This document shows positions 53,901 through 64,000 of a DNA stretch of 64,000 bases, in pieces. The notes under the pieces are model-generated. The model was not told the origin of the DNA. It saw only the letters and a list, made by a program, of their open reading frames with translations, and searched no databases. A program made the position numbers and the translations under genes. Location: NCBI RefSeq assembly GCF_028769735.1, contig NC_088172.1, positions 66,798,631 to 66,862,630 of the forward strand, in the 5' to 3' direction. Position 1 is the first letter of the stretch; every line of letters begins with the position of its first letter. Origin of the DNA: Zonotrichia leucophrys gambelii. Taxonomy: Eukaryota; Chordata; Aves; Passeriformes; Passerellidae.

Positions 53901-56900
53901 TGAAGAATTTTGTTCACCATCTAGTAGTAAAGCAGACCAAAACCTGATATTCTAATTCCCCGCCCATAGCCTAAGTCTTCAATAAAACAGGATTATGTCA
54001 ACAGAGACAGATATTGGTGAGTGTCTATCACTTCTACATCCATCAAGCCTACAGACTTCTCTCTCATATTGTGAAAGACACCCATTGTCTTCTATCCCTA
54101 AGAAGTTTTATCAGGCAGGAGCCCGTGTCAATGAAACAGTAATCTGGTCTCACTGAACTTGGCTAAAACAAGTAAAGCTATCATTGTATATGACAAATAC
54201 AGTCTGTGTTAAGAGAAATGGATGGGTCAGTGTTTTGAAACAAAATTAAATTTCCCCTTTTCCTCCCAGGCATTTACAGCTCATCAGACAACACTGGTTT
54301 TTTACTGATTGTTACTGTACAGATCAGAAATTGAAGTCCATGAAAAAAAGCATGTTTTCTGCACTGAGCTACAGTATACCTATTTAGAACCTGGGTAAAT
54401 TTACCCTATTCCAAATAGAGACCCTTTTGCATGCACCCTAAGGACTGTCCATGAAAAGAAGCTCCCTCAATCTGCAGCTCCCTGGAAAAGAGGATAACAG
54501 CTCTCACTCTCTCAAGAGTTCCCCAAACACACTTTTTAGGTGGCATCTCAAAAAACGCCTTTTTAATTTGGAAATACGCTTTTAATTTGGAAACAGCAGA
54601 TATTGGATGAAAAATGAAAGGATGAGACAGAGACCATCCAGGACTGAGTAATTACCTGTAACCACCTCCCACTTGCAGACTCCAATATGTATAATATTTA
54701 GCAAGTCCATGGAGTTTCCAGTTGGTTTTTTGAGGGTTTGGGGTTTTTTTGTAGTATTTGTCTTTGATTGTGCTAGAATAGATTTGTCCAGGACTTAAAC
54801 AAGAGATCTGATTTTCCTAAGACAAAACTTGAGACAATATTTTCCAGCAGGAAAATACTTGTAAACTTCAAACACATTCCTACACCTCAAAGCACGTAGG
54901 CACATCAGTGGCCAAGATGATTTCTTATAATAAGGAAAAACTATGGCTTGCTCCTTGCATCCTGTCTCTTTTGTACAGCTACACAACTCACCTTCAATCC
55001 CAATATCCCAACATCTTCCAAAGAGACCTCATCAAAAGATTTTTTCCTATCAAACTTTACCCATATTTTCTGTTACTGAGGCAATATTTTCTATTGCTAG
55101 GGCAATACTTCATATGAATGAGCAATGGTTTCCCATCACTGATCTGCTGTGGAATACTAGGTAAAAAAGTGAGAACTTCAGCTTCATAAACTGCTTTGTA
55201 CCTATAGCATAGCTGAGTAGGACACTGCTAGCTAACAGAGCCCTGCTGTCTGCTTAGTTCATCTCTCAACATTTCTACAAACCCTCAGAGTTCTGCAGCT
55301 TTTGCAGAGGAAGTTCTGGGCTTCTTTTTTCATCCAAGACTCATTAGCAGAAACCATAATATAAATTTCAGCCTGTCAAACAAACGCATATGCTACCACT
55401 CTTCTCAACCCACTTCAGCAAGCTGAACACAATTTTTGAAGCCATACAGGCAAGCGTTGTGTATTCCCTAAGACACAAGGGGTGGGCAAGTTCAGCAAGT
55501 GCCAATGTGGGAGACACTTTAGGGATCTGCTAAGGTGGGCCAGCTGGAGGTGCAAAATCTCCTGCAAGCTTGCACTCACAAGATGTCCATCAGAGGATGG
55601 TGTGGCTAAATGTGTCGTTTAGGGAAGTGAAATGATTAAAGTAATGTATAAGATTTCTCAAAGACCTTCCAGCTAAAGCACAGGAATGTGCAAGCACCAT
55701 CTGCTCCAGCACTGTGGAACAGCCCCATGTAAGCCCAAGCATAAACAATCTCTTGCATTTGTAAAATTTGGTATAGCACAACTTTCAGTGTCTGCACTTC
55801 CTAACTCCAAAACAACTGCCATACCCCTTGGTAGATAGAGAGCAGATGCTCTGCTCTGGAAAGAGACATGGCAGAACACTGACCTGTTTACCTGCTGGTG
55901 ATCAACCCAGGCTAAACCTCCGTGTGCACCAGAATAAACACCTCTCCCAGTCTGCATGCATCACAAACCCAAGGCTGGTGTAAACCATAACCAGGAACAT
56001 CTCTACCACCATCACTCAGTAATACCCTCCCTGTAATCTCCATCTGCAAAATCTGTAAGGGTTCTCATCCTTGAGCACTTGCTGGGTATGCTCTCCCCCA
56101 CTGCCTGCCAAACTTTGGAGCCTTGGCTAAGTGACTTCAAAGACTGATTGTGCACACATAATCCCCCTAGACAGAAACAAACCAAGTCCTGGACTAGGAG
56201 TAGAACCAGTCATACTTAGACTCCTCCCTGAGAATACGATGAGGACCAAATTGACATTTAAATGTTAAACTTCAGTTAGTTTATTTGAAATTAAAAATGG
56301 TTCTATTTCACTTGACTTATGAAACAAAAAAGAAATAGATATTAGGTTGGCTTTCTGGTATGAAGTGCTCCAAAACAAACAACACACCACAACATGCAGA
56401 AAACAGGAGGTTACACTGCAGTGCACAGCATGCTCATCGTGACAGTTAATAATTGTAAGACATTTAAAAGCACTGTTCATTACCATACATTGATCGAAGA
56501 TGCAAAAGCAAACAAGAGCATGTGCACATGCTCATAGTAAAAAATGGCACTTTTATCCCTCTAACATCACAGCACTTGCCTGTACCTCAGGTGTCCAGGT
56601 TTTGAAGCAAATTAGTAAGAAACTAGCAGAACCACCTGGCCAAAAGCTTTACTAGGCATGTGACATCAGTGATGCTAACCCTCCTCACATAACTGCAGCA
56701 ACAGTAAATTCCAGAGAAGATGCAAAATTCAGGTAATATACACTTAAATTATTCCAAAGGAAGAGATTAAAATATATAAACCAAAACAAAAGAGGATGAC
56801 AAAGAAACACACAAGAAGCATAATGGCTCCTCTTGCTCAGATGATGACAGCCTCCCTAAGAGAAAGATCACATTCTCTTCAAGACAGAACACCCCTATTT

Positions 56901-59553
56901 GTACACTATCACACAAAAACAGCGATAATTTTCACTGAAATACAAATATCTACAGTTACATTGTGTGTTTATAGAATTTACTTGAAAGCTGTTTCATTCA
57001 TCAGACTAATTCTAATGATCAACAAACCATATACAGCACACATCTGTACTATGCACATATATTAACGTGTGTGTGTAACATATACACACATTTCATTTTA
57101 GAGAGCACAGGAAATTCTCAACTGCAAGCAGTAAATGCATTTATACAACTTCCAGTTTTTATATAACTTCATTAATTACTTCAGTGCTCAAACTTTAAGA
57201 CAAATATAAAAATTATGAACAAATTTTTAAAGTGTTGTAAGTACATTTTTTCAGCTAAATAGTTTACATCAACACCAGTGCACTCAAGAAATTAATCCCA
57301 AAATAAGAACAAACTAATAAACTGCAAGCCATTATAAAATCGTCTTATTAGAGAATTATGACAATAAGCTTCTTTCTAAAAATTACTCTCATAATGTTAC
57401 AAAACGTGGCACCCTGATACATTTCATCCACTGAAATAATTCCCCTTGAATTCTAACCCTTCCAATGCCTCATACCAATGCAGCTATACATTGAGCACAT
57501 ATTTTTCTCCTTAATGAAGCTACTTCAATAAATCACAAATACTTCATTGTAGCTTTCTAGCCTCATCCATCTTGAAAAACAGTCAGTTCTCATTCTAAAG
57601 TATGAAACAAGCATAATTTTTGATAACATTTAAATCTGCAGTCCTACCACATAACAAAAAAACCCAAAACTGACACATAATAGATAAGCACTATTGAACA
57701 AAATCAAGTTAAACTAATTTTAATAAAAGGATGACTGCAACTTTTTTTAACGGATGGTATAATCTAATTTCAATTAAAAGATGACAGTTTAAAAAGCCTT
57801 GTTCAATCTTAATGCTTCCAGCAACAGGATTTTGTCAACCAATAGAAGAACAAAATCTCTAAGTCATTAACACTGCCAAACAACACTCATCAAACTCACA
57901 GGCCAATTAAGGTTTACAGCTAAGAAAAAAACCACGAGTTCTTCCAGTCAAAAGCCTCAGCCATAAGCATACCAGTCATTAAACAGTAACACCTTGTATT
58001 AAGGAGAGACATCATCTGGCAAGGAGGCTGCATTTGGTATTTTTCTAAGTCATTTGCTAATTTGCCGTAACAGCAAAACCTTGCACAGTATTGGATACTG
58101 CGCACTCTAAGCATTACAGAATAGTGAACTACAACACATTTATTCACATAAAGCTCAATGGACTGGCAACCATAGCATGAAATTTTACACACTACACAAA
58201 GACAGGAATTAAGAAATTTCAGTTCACGAGCTCAAGGTGACTCAATTGCCTTTCCATGCTTTTTTAAATTACAAGTTTACTATCACCATACTTGCATTGT
58301 TCAATAGTAGGTGAGTGGTTAACAGCTGGCCGAAAAGATCTGACATGTACTAGAAAAGCCTCACTACTCAGAACACAGTTACTCGAACTAGAATCTTCAT
58401 TCTCTTAAAGAACTTAAATAAGGATCATTCATTTGAAAGGGATGAACAATGTGGTTTTGAATATTATTTTGCTGAAAGGTCTCACTAGCTCAAAACACAG
58501 TAAATTTGAAAGTAAACAAACAAAGATGCTCTCACTTCCATAAACCACTTCACTTGCTAAACTGTTATTGAAATATCAGCAATGACCATCCATCTCTGGA
58601 GACTTAAAACAGTACTGTGGATAAACACCACCATCCCTTATCTGAAAGCTACACTACATTTCTCCTCCAGCCTTGAAGGAAACTTGCTCTCTATTATACA
58701 CAATAATTATTCCTAGAAGCTTTTAATTTGAACAAGAATCCACGGAACCAATTTTTCTACCCTTTCTGACATAAGCTCAGGCTACACCACAGACTCAGCG
58801 GTAGCGTGCACTCCACTATCATCCGTATATTTTCTTAACATAGCGCTATTTGTTCCCTGTGAGCAGGCAGCATCCCCCGAGAGTTTCCAAACTTAGCAAG
58901 TCTTCAAGGCACAACTGAAGTAACCCACACTCAAGAAGAACAAGTGCTTAAATAGCGACCCACAACTCCCACAATTTTCCCGCTTGAAATTTTCAGTAAG
59001 GGCTTTCCCTATCGAAGCGGGGATTAACTTCACCCACCCCGTCCCGCACCCCGCTGCTGCCCATCGTTTCCAGCCAGTCTGCGGCAGCAGGGGAGCTCCT
59101 GCGGCCACTCGCTAGCGGAGAGCGAACGCGCACAGCCGGGGCCGGGCTCCCCGCGCTCCGCTCGCCCTGCCCGCCCGGCGGATCCCGAATTCCCGCGGCC
59201 GCGGGGCAGCGCCGTGCCACGCTCAGGCCCCGGGCCCTCGCACCAGCTCCACCACGAGCAGCCGGAGAACACCACGGGGAAAGCAGGCGCCACCACCAGG
59301 CCGCGACGCCGGGGGAGCGCTCCAGCCGGGAACACCGGCTGCAAGCGGGAGTGAGAGGGGACGATACACGGCAAGCCTCGGTCCTCCCACACTCCGCAGG
59401 GCCGCGAAGCGCCGCCAGCGCCAGTCAACACTCCCCGCCGGCGGGAGGCTCTTCTTGGCCCACCTTAATCTTATTGAGCACCCCGCTGCTCTCCAGCGTC
59501 TGCACCAGCAGGTCCCGCAGCTCCGTGTCCTCCTCCGTCGCCGCGGCCGCCAT
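38901..59553 (-). CDS. CEP43: Centrosomal protein 43 (FGFR1 oncogene partner), 12 coding exons
   Basis: CEP43/FOP is a centriolar satellite and basal-body protein that binds CEP350, helps anchor microtubules at the centrosome and is needed for cilium formation (family knowledge). Twelve exons join in frame to 1110 bases, or 369 residues plus stop; human isoforms are 399 and 379. The N-terminal dimerisation region and LisH motif fall at about residues 48-100, with [20 protein letters not shown] very close to human. An acidic stretch with GDSFFDDP lies near residues 226-233. A conserved D-D-F-N follows near 310-313, and the C terminus ends in [11 protein letters not shown]. The 20-residue segment that separates the two human isoforms was not found. 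All introns are GT-AG except intron 9, which needs a GC donor. The gene starts in a CpG island and is followed downstream by CCR6. Confidence 0.95.
39440..39533 (-). CDS. CEP43: CEP43 coding exon 11 (residues 314-345)
   Basis: Encodes [20 protein letters not shown], then a short divergent acidic run ending N-A-S-D-K. The donor is GTATGA and the exon ends in phase 0. The human D-L-S-V-E-I-D-D stretch is partly replaced here. Confidence 0.93.
40189..40228 (-). CDS. CEP43: CEP43 coding exon 10 (residues 301-314)
   Basis: Forty-base micro-exon encoding [12 protein letters not shown], matching the human G-E-D-D-D-Y-V-D-D-F-N stretch. TTTAG acceptor, GTAAGA donor, split codons on both sides. Confidence 0.93.
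40952..41020 (-). CDS. CEP43: CEP43 coding exon 9 (residues 278-301), followed by a GC donor
   Basis: Acceptor tttgtttacag, then 69 bases encoding [20 protein letters not shown], clearly the human V-L-K-D-L-K-L segment. The exon ends ...GAATTAG and the next bases are GCAAGT, the usual form of a GC donor. Using the GT four bases further on would shift the frame and give a stop within a few codons of exon 10. Confidence 0.9.
41566..41672 (-). CDS. CEP43: CEP43 coding exon 8 (residues 242-278)
   Basis: Encodes [19 protein letters not shown] and GAPLLKDSD, matching the two S-L-x-D/G-A-P repeats of human FOP. Split codons at both ends. Donor GTAAGT. Confidence 0.95.
44280..44497 (-). CDS. CEP43: CEP43 coding exon 7 (residues 170-242)
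   Basis: Largest exon, 218 bases. It begins [10 protein letters not shown] and carries the conserved [15 protein letters not shown] motif. It ends in the first two bases of a tryptophan codon. The donor is GTAGGT. An overlapping GTAAAG four bases on would add an in-frame TAG, so the first GT is used here. Confidence 0.93.
45974..46057 (-). CDS. CEP43: CEP43 coding exon 6 (residues 142-169)
   Basis: Twenty-eight codons, VAPVLSDSQ through SIPNK. This is the least conserved exon. It aligns with the human segment of about the same length that contains LSD and S-P-K motifs. TTCTTAG acceptor and GTAAGA donor; phase 0 on both sides. A CR1 copy sits about 55 bases upstream of the acceptor. Confidence 0.85.
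46113..46590 (+). mobile_element. CR1 LINE 3' fragment in CEP43 intron 5
   Basis: Starts at actgtgttcagttttgggcc, continues with gaggtgctggaacatgtcca, ggaacaggttacccagaggg and catccttggaagtgctcaag, and ends with the CR1 tail gattctctgatcctatgat. There is an internal gap compared with full copies. It is antisense to CEP43 and ends up next to exon 6. Confidence 0.88.
47594..47728 (-). CDS. CEP43: CEP43 coding exon 5 (residues 97-141)
   Basis: Forty-five codons with [20 protein letters not shown] and [12 protein letters not shown], closely matching human, then a lineage-specific K-K-T-S-G-G-G-E end. CCCCAG acceptor and GTAAGT donor. Confidence 0.95.
48359..48413 (+). mobile_element. Short CR1 3'-end fragment
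   Basis: A CR1 tail of about 50 bases: gggccacataatcattgta, ggtccctcccaactgagct and attctattc. It lies in CEP43 intron 4. Confidence 0.7.
48850..48938 (-). CDS. CEP43: CEP43 coding exon 4 (LisH segment, residues 67-96)
   Basis: Completes the split glycine codon and encodes the strongly conserved LisH-containing dimerisation segment through FQPESST. The donor is GTAAGTG. Ends in phase 0. Confidence 0.95.
49556..49610 (-). CDS. CEP43: CEP43 coding exon 3 (residues 49-67)
   Basis: Encodes [18 protein letters not shown] plus the first base of a glycine codon. CAG acceptor and GTAAG donor. It leads into the LisH segment. Confidence 0.95.
51284..51351. repeat. Exact 34-base tandem duplication
   Basis: Two identical copies (51284-51317 and 51318-51351) beginning CCTATTTTTAAACATCAGG. 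Each contains a small hairpin, ATCAGG with CCTGAT. It lies in CEP43 intron 2, about 110 bases past the exon 2 donor. Confidence 0.9.
51458..51511 (-). CDS. CEP43: CEP43 coding exon 2 (residues 31-48)
   Basis: Eighteen codons, [18 protein letters not shown], nearly identical to human, between a CAG acceptor and a GTAAGA donor. Phase 0 at both ends. Intron 1 before it is about 8 kb. Confidence 0.95.
51512..59463 (-). other. CEP43 intron 1
   Basis: About 8 kb between exons 1 and 2. It holds an AC-rich low-complexity tract near 52.44-52.57 kb, a short TG/CA repeat near 57.07-57.10 kb and otherwise AT-rich unique sequence. No further coding exon is recognised. CpG density rises from about 58.9 kb. 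Confidence 0.8.
52445..52565. repeat. AC-rich low-complexity tract
   Basis: Runs of C (ccc, cccc) separated by A-rich spacers on the plus strand, so G runs on the CEP43 sense strand. The apparent reading frames here, rich in G, F and W, are not genes. Confidence 0.85.
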
Positions 59554-59905
59554 CTTGCTTCTCCCTGACAACCGCCCAAACCGCGCTAGCGGCGGGACCG
59601 GCCCGGCAGATTCGCCGCCGCCGGAGGCACAAGCCTAGAGCGGACCGGAGGGAACGGAGCGGAGCGGGACAGTGGCCGCCCTCGGCACTGCCCCGAGAGG
59701 GGACGCAGAGAGGCCGCGGCCACCCGGCGCTTCCGCCGCCCGCTGGCGGCCACCTGGAAACTGCGGCGGCGAACGGGCAGCGCGGGCGGCGGCGGGAAGT
59801 TCAAAGCGGGGGGGCGGTAACGGCTGAACGGCGCGGCCGCCCGCGCCCGCCGGCGGCCCCCCAGACTCGCCCGGTGTGCCCCCCTTTCTCCCGCCACGCT
59901 CCAAA
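58975..59905 (-). promoter_or_regulatory. CpG island promoter of CEP43
   Basis: This is the only stretch of several hundred bases with very high G+C and dense CpG; neighbouring DNA is AT-rich. It covers coding exon 1 and the region just upstream. There is no obvious TATA box at the expected place, as is usual for housekeeping CpG-island promoters. Transcription probably starts within about 100 bases upstream of 59553. A divergent transcript to the right is possible but I see no exon for it. Long open frames here are a by-product of high GC. Confidence 0.85.
59464..59553 (-). CDS. CEP43: CEP43 coding exon 1 (residues 1-30)
   Basis: This exon holds the ATG and 30 codons beginning [16 protein letters not shown], inside the CpG island. 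The donor is GTGGGC, weaker than the other donors of this gene. It ends in phase 0. The alanine run followed by an acidic patch matches the human start. Confidence 0.95.
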
Positions 59906-59914
59906 CCAAGCAAC

Positions 59915-60215
59915 CGTACGAGGAGCGGCTGAGCCCGTTTGGTGTGTTCAGCCTGGAGGAGACTGAGGAGACATCTCAACAGTCTACAACTTCCTCATGA
60001 GGGGAAGCAGAGAGGCACGTAGCGATTTCTTTCTGGTGATCGGAGACAGGACCCGAAGGAATGGCACGAAGCTGAGGTTTAGGTTAGATATTAGGAAAAT
60101 GTTTTCATCCAGAGAGTGGTTGGGCACTGGAGCAGGTCCCCTGGAAGTGGTCACAGCACCGAACCGGTCAAGGCTCAAGAAGCGCTTGGACAGCTCAGAC
60201 ACCTGGCAGCGGCAG
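59915..60215 (+). mobile_element. CR1 LINE fragment beside the CpG island
   Basis: Typical CR1 text: tacgaggagcggctgagcc, gtgttcagcctggaggagac, tctacaacttcctcatgagg, ggtttaggttagatattagg, and ttgggcactggagcaggtc. The 3' tail is degraded. It borders the CpG island and keeps a fairly high CpG content. Confidence 0.85.
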
Positions 60216-60763
60216 CTGCTCTGTGTCCGGGCTGAGGGGTGAACGGCCCCGATCCAGGGCCACGCTCCATCCACCAGCTCCTGACGGCAGAGCGGGCTCC
60301 GGGAAAGGCCTCACCCGCCTGCTCTGCTGCTCGCAAGGGCACCTGACGCTGAGCAGCACCAAGAGGTGCTTCTAGAGCCCCCATTTAATAACAAGCAAGT
60401 TCCTTGTTGCTCCTTAAAACAAAAATAATAAAGTTTTGTAAATTGTGATGCTTTCTCTGCAGAACTACATGTGGCGCTTTTCCCCCCATACTTATGATTT
60501 TTCCTGAAGAAAACTCTGATATGTGAAAAATAACTTCCTAAGTTAGGAATACTGCAAGGGAGCACATGTTTACCTGGGAGAAGCAGGTAAGGCTGGTTTT
60601 AAACCACGGGGTTCACTGACTGTTCAGGAATGCTCTAAAGACTTGGCCAGGCCTGTGAGGACAGGTGTCCATCCATCCTACATCTGCTGAACACATGAGA
60701 GGTACTGCTGACATCCTACACCCCTCCTGGATTTTTTCCCCTCTACATTTGTAACAGCTGTGA
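60216..60763. other. CEP43 upstream flank
   Basis: Between the CR1 copy and the inverted-repeat array. No exon or known repeat recognised. Confidence 0.5.
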
Positions 60764-61524
60764 GGTTACTTTTAGCATGTTTTGGTCCTTTGCACTGCAC
60801 CTCATTTCCTCCCAGACCACTTTCTTGTAGTCACTCACTCTCGCCATTTTCTGGTTTTTTGGGGATTTTTTCAATTGCATTTTATTTGATTATATCTCCT
60901 TTCCAGAGTATCTGGAAGCCTTTCTTTTCTGTTTCACAAGATTTCATTTCCCTTTCTGAAAGGAAATTTCATTTCATCAATTTTCACAAGCTTTGGAAGA
61001 CACAAGTGGGTACTAAAAAAAAAAAAAAAAAAGTAGAAGAAAAAATCTCCACCAAAGTGAAAGCCAAGCCATGAAAAAAAAAAAAAAACCACTGCAAAAT
61101 TTAGCGACTACAAGAAAATGGACTGAGATTACATCAGGTGCAGTGCAAAGGACCAAAACATGCCAAAAGTAACCAAAAAAAGTCAAGGAGAAAAACACAA
61201 CTTGGAGGAACGTTGTCATCTTATTGCAGGGGTTTCATACTGTTGTCTCCTTATTGCAAGAGTTTCATACCTTCTTGATAGTCCTTGTGGGCTGCTCCTC
61301 AGAGCACTAACTCTTTCTTCTTCATAAAGTAGCCACCTGACTTCTTTTAACTTCTCAACTAGCCAACCCTCTCTTTTGTAGCACTCGGCTTCTCATTGGT
61401 TACAGCTGTGGCCTGTTAAATTCAGGCCTGCTCCCAATCTTTGATAATTGGCCCAGCTGCAACTCCTTAGGGGTAAGAATTCTTTCTACATCATCTTTAT
61501 TTTCTTATATTCTATCCCCCAACA
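60764..61524 (-). mobile_element. Inverted-repeat element with LTR-like core, left unit
   Basis: 60764-60805 and 61132-61174 are inverted copies of one another (ttacttttRgcatgttttgg and beyond, a few mismatches in about 42 bases). A core at about 61212-61524, read on the minus strand, starts TGTTGGGGGATAGAATA and contains cagctgtaaccaatgagaag (CCAAT box). It is the inverted relative of the core at 61724-62038. Two poly-A tracts (near 61015-61032 and 61074-61088) interrupt it. Family not recognised; it could be an ERV LTR or a fold-back DNA element. Confidence 0.55.
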
Positions 61525-61617
61525 AGGGGAAGAGATTAGGGACATAGCACAGATACTTGCAAAAGACAAAACAAAACAAAAAACCCCCAAAAAAACAAGT
61601 AAAGAGAGAAAATCTTT

Positions 61618-62153
61618 GCAAAAGTGAAAGCCATCAAAAGGCATGGCATGCCATCAAGTGCAGGGACATGGCCCAAAGCTTGCCAAAATTGATCCCCATT
61701 GAAATCGCAAGATTTGATTGCCCTGTAGGGGGATAGAATACAAGTAAATAAAGCTAGTATAGAAAGTAACCTTACCCCCTAAAGAGTTGCAGCTAGGCTA
61801 ATTATTAAAGATTAGAAGCAGGCCTGACTTTAACAGGCCACAGCTGTAGCCAATAAGAAGAAGAGTGCTATAAGAGTGGGTTGGTTGGGGGAACTGGAGT
61901 CAGTTGGCTGCTGTGAGGACAAGGAAGAGTCAGTGCCTAGAGGAGCTGCATATGAGAAACATCAAGGAGGCGTGAAACTAGTAATATGCAACCCTTGCAA
62001 TGTAATGGTAATAGAACTCTTGCGCTATAATGATAACATTTCCCTTCCCAAAAGGGGGAAGGGAGAGTAATGGGGATCTCTTTTAGCAAGCTTTGGTCCA
62101 TGTCCCTGCACTTGATGGTATGCCATGCCTTTTGATGGCTTTCGCTTTGGTGC
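61618..62153 (+). mobile_element. Element with about 83-base terminal inverted repeats and LTR-like core, right unit
   Basis: 61618-61700 and 62069-62153 are inverted repeats; shared text includes gaaagccatcaaaaggcatg and catcaagtgcagggacatgg. The core 61724-62038 begins TGTAGGGGGATAGAATA and ends GATAACA. It has a CCAAT box (tagccaataagaag, near 61848-61861) and a TATA-like CTATAAGAG (near 61868-61876), the spacing of an LTR promoter. It carries no coding sequence. I cannot tell an LTR inserted in a palindromic site from a non-autonomous fold-back transposon. Confidence 0.6.
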
Positions 62154-64000
62154 GGGTTTTTTTTTTTCAGTATCCCTGCTATGTCTCCCATATCTTCCAC
62201 TCCCATAGCTGCCCAGAGAATAGGGTTTTGTATTTTGAAGTACTGAAGTTCGGAAACCTTATCAGTCTTTCACTTCTCTATAAAATAAAAAGTAAAGTAG
62301 CCCCAGAACACTGTACTTAAGACAACAATGCTTTTCATTTAATTTTTAAAACCATAGCACAAACAAACAGTAAATGTTGAAAGATAATGTCTGGTACTAC
62401 AGTTATTTTCATTTACTCAGTAGATCTCTAAGCTGAATGGAAAAACCCACTTGATAAAATAATTTGTAAGGTAAATATAGAGCAGAGCAAGACAAATCAA
62501 TAGACTTAGAAGATAGTTTATAATTTGCAGTATTCATTTAGCTTTCATAAACAGTGCCTTTCAGCTTTCAAATACCTGTAGAATATGAGTCCATTCTACA
62601 GATAATGTTTTTTTGAGCTCTGCAAAACAGCAGACTATTATATGGCTAAATATCCTTCAGCTTGAGGGCTGTAAAGCACAGTCTGGCCTTCTATTGCAAT
62701 GCGTTCCTTCAAACTGTCTCATGTTTGAAGGAGATGTTTCCATTTTGAATTTATGTAATGCCTAAGTCAACACTATGGAAATCTTGCTAATAGCTGCAGC
62801 TTATTAACACAATCTAAATCAAATTTAAGCTTTCAAAGTAATCCATGGACTAAGTCTATTGGCTTAAAATTAGCACATAAGAATATATGTATATTCCAAA
62901 ATGTGTACATCTGCCCAGAGTATTGTAAATGTTTCTTTACTACACTTTTAGAAATAAAGTCAAGCGGGATTTGTTTTTTTCTATTTGTGCAATGGGAATA
63001 ATCAAAGCAAACCAATGCATTGTGTTACGGAGAAAAAATTTGCAAGTCTCTATGTTGATTTTTAAATCCTAGTGTAAACTGCTGAAAGCTGGAAAAATGT
63101 ATTCTTTTGAAGCATTTGAACTCAATTTGGGTTGAGTTCTTTTCAGGCCACGTATTTCAGCATCTGAACATATAGAAATCTAGGGTACTACCACATTCAG
63201 AATTTTTTGAGAAGAACATAATCTTCATGAAATTTAGAAGAAACTTTTCGAACATTCTGACATTTCTTCATTTTTTTCATTGCATCATGAGTGCTAACAG
63301 GCAGCAGTCAGGAGATACAACAGAGAAATAAAGATCATAGTAGACAGATAAATATTAAATAGAAAGTCTTAAGGAGATAGTTATCCAATGTAGCTGTCCA
63401 TTGTGTATCTTTGCATATTTCACAAAAACATTCTTTTTAATAACAGCAGCCATTAACATGCACTATTACGATATTGTAACATAAAAATGTGGCCTCTTTG
63501 TCATAATATATTAAAGGCCTACATTATTTCTGAGTAGCTTTGGATCTCTCTTTGTAATCACCCTAATGGGAAATGTCACTGAGCTTAGTTTTCACAAATT
63601 ACAAAGAAGTAATTTGGCACCCTCGGAGAGTAAATCTCCATTGCACCTTAAACATGATTGGCACGGAAGCACATGACCCTGGCAGGCTGGAGAGTATGTG
63701 CAGTACAGCCCAGTGTTTCCCCCCTAGTCTGCAAAGATAAAATCAGTCTGAGAGGACAACTCAGTGTGCTTATCTTCTGCTTTAATGGGCAGTGACAAAG
63801 ACTTCAGTGCCGCATGGAGCCCTGGTGTCCTCAGCAGCAGGACATGCTGCAGTGCTTACAAGGATCTGGAGAGCTTCACTATTTTTAACTCTTGGAGAAA
63901 ATTTCTGAAACTTTTGATACCTCTTAGACATCAACAGATGGATCACTCGGTGCCTCCAGCACATTTTCAAGTTTCCACAGAAAGGTAGGCAAAGAGATTA
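62154..64000. other. AT-rich intergenic right edge
   Basis: No exon or known repeat is recognised. In human the next gene beyond CEP43 is RNASET2; no part of it is seen here. Confidence 0.5.

Noticed and set aside
59030..59979. Several frames over 100 codons near the CEP43 promoter
   Set aside because: Arg/Ala/Gly/Pro-rich translations typical of a CpG island read in the wrong frame.

Overview
The window looks like nuclear DNA of a bird, probably a passerine. It is AT-rich with long introns and long gene-poor stretches. It carries several CR1 LINE 3' ends, which are typical of bird genomes. It also has LTRs of the ERVL type common in songbirds and a GC-rich CpG island at one promoter. I find no bacterial operon, phage, CRISPR array or plasmid.

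There are two protein-coding genes, both on the minus strand. CEP43 (also FGFR1OP or FOP) is complete. Its ATG is at 59553 in the CpG island, and 12 coding exons run down to a stop at 38901, giving a predicted 369-residue centrosome/cilium-base protein. Its 3' UTR probably ends near 36.68 kb. About 21 kb downstream lies CCR6, the chemokine receptor for CCL20. Almost all of it sits in one exon (13669-14754). That exon has no ATG in a sensible place. The start comes from a three-codon piece (M-N-F, 15388-15396) at the end of an upstream exon, joined across a 633-base intron. The order and orientation CEP43 then CCR6 matches human 6q27 as I know it. RNASET2 would be expected beyond the right edge.

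Layout: 1-13.6 kb is non-coding, with CR1 copies, a pentanucleotide repeat, an ERVL solo LTR (about 9.86-10.97 kb) and a second LTR (about 11.59-11.94 kb). 13.7-15.5 kb is CCR6. 15.5-36.6 kb is intergenic, with two perfect 16-bp-arm hairpins, a shortened ERVL LTR on the minus strand (25.3-25.75 kb), CR1 pieces and two unexplained GC-rich patches. 36.7-59.6 kb is CEP43. 59.0-59.9 kb is the CpG island, followed by a CR1 copy. 60.76-62.15 kb is an array of inverted repeats with two LTR-like cores in opposite orientation. 62.2-64 kb is AT-rich non-coding DNA.

The main points for a second look are the M-N-F mini-exon of CCR6, a GC-AG intron that is needed to keep the CEP43 frame, the inverted-repeat array, and G-run clusters on the transcribed strand of CEP43 intron 1. 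The two genes are not known to act together; they are simply neighbours. I saw no convincing new multi-gene system.
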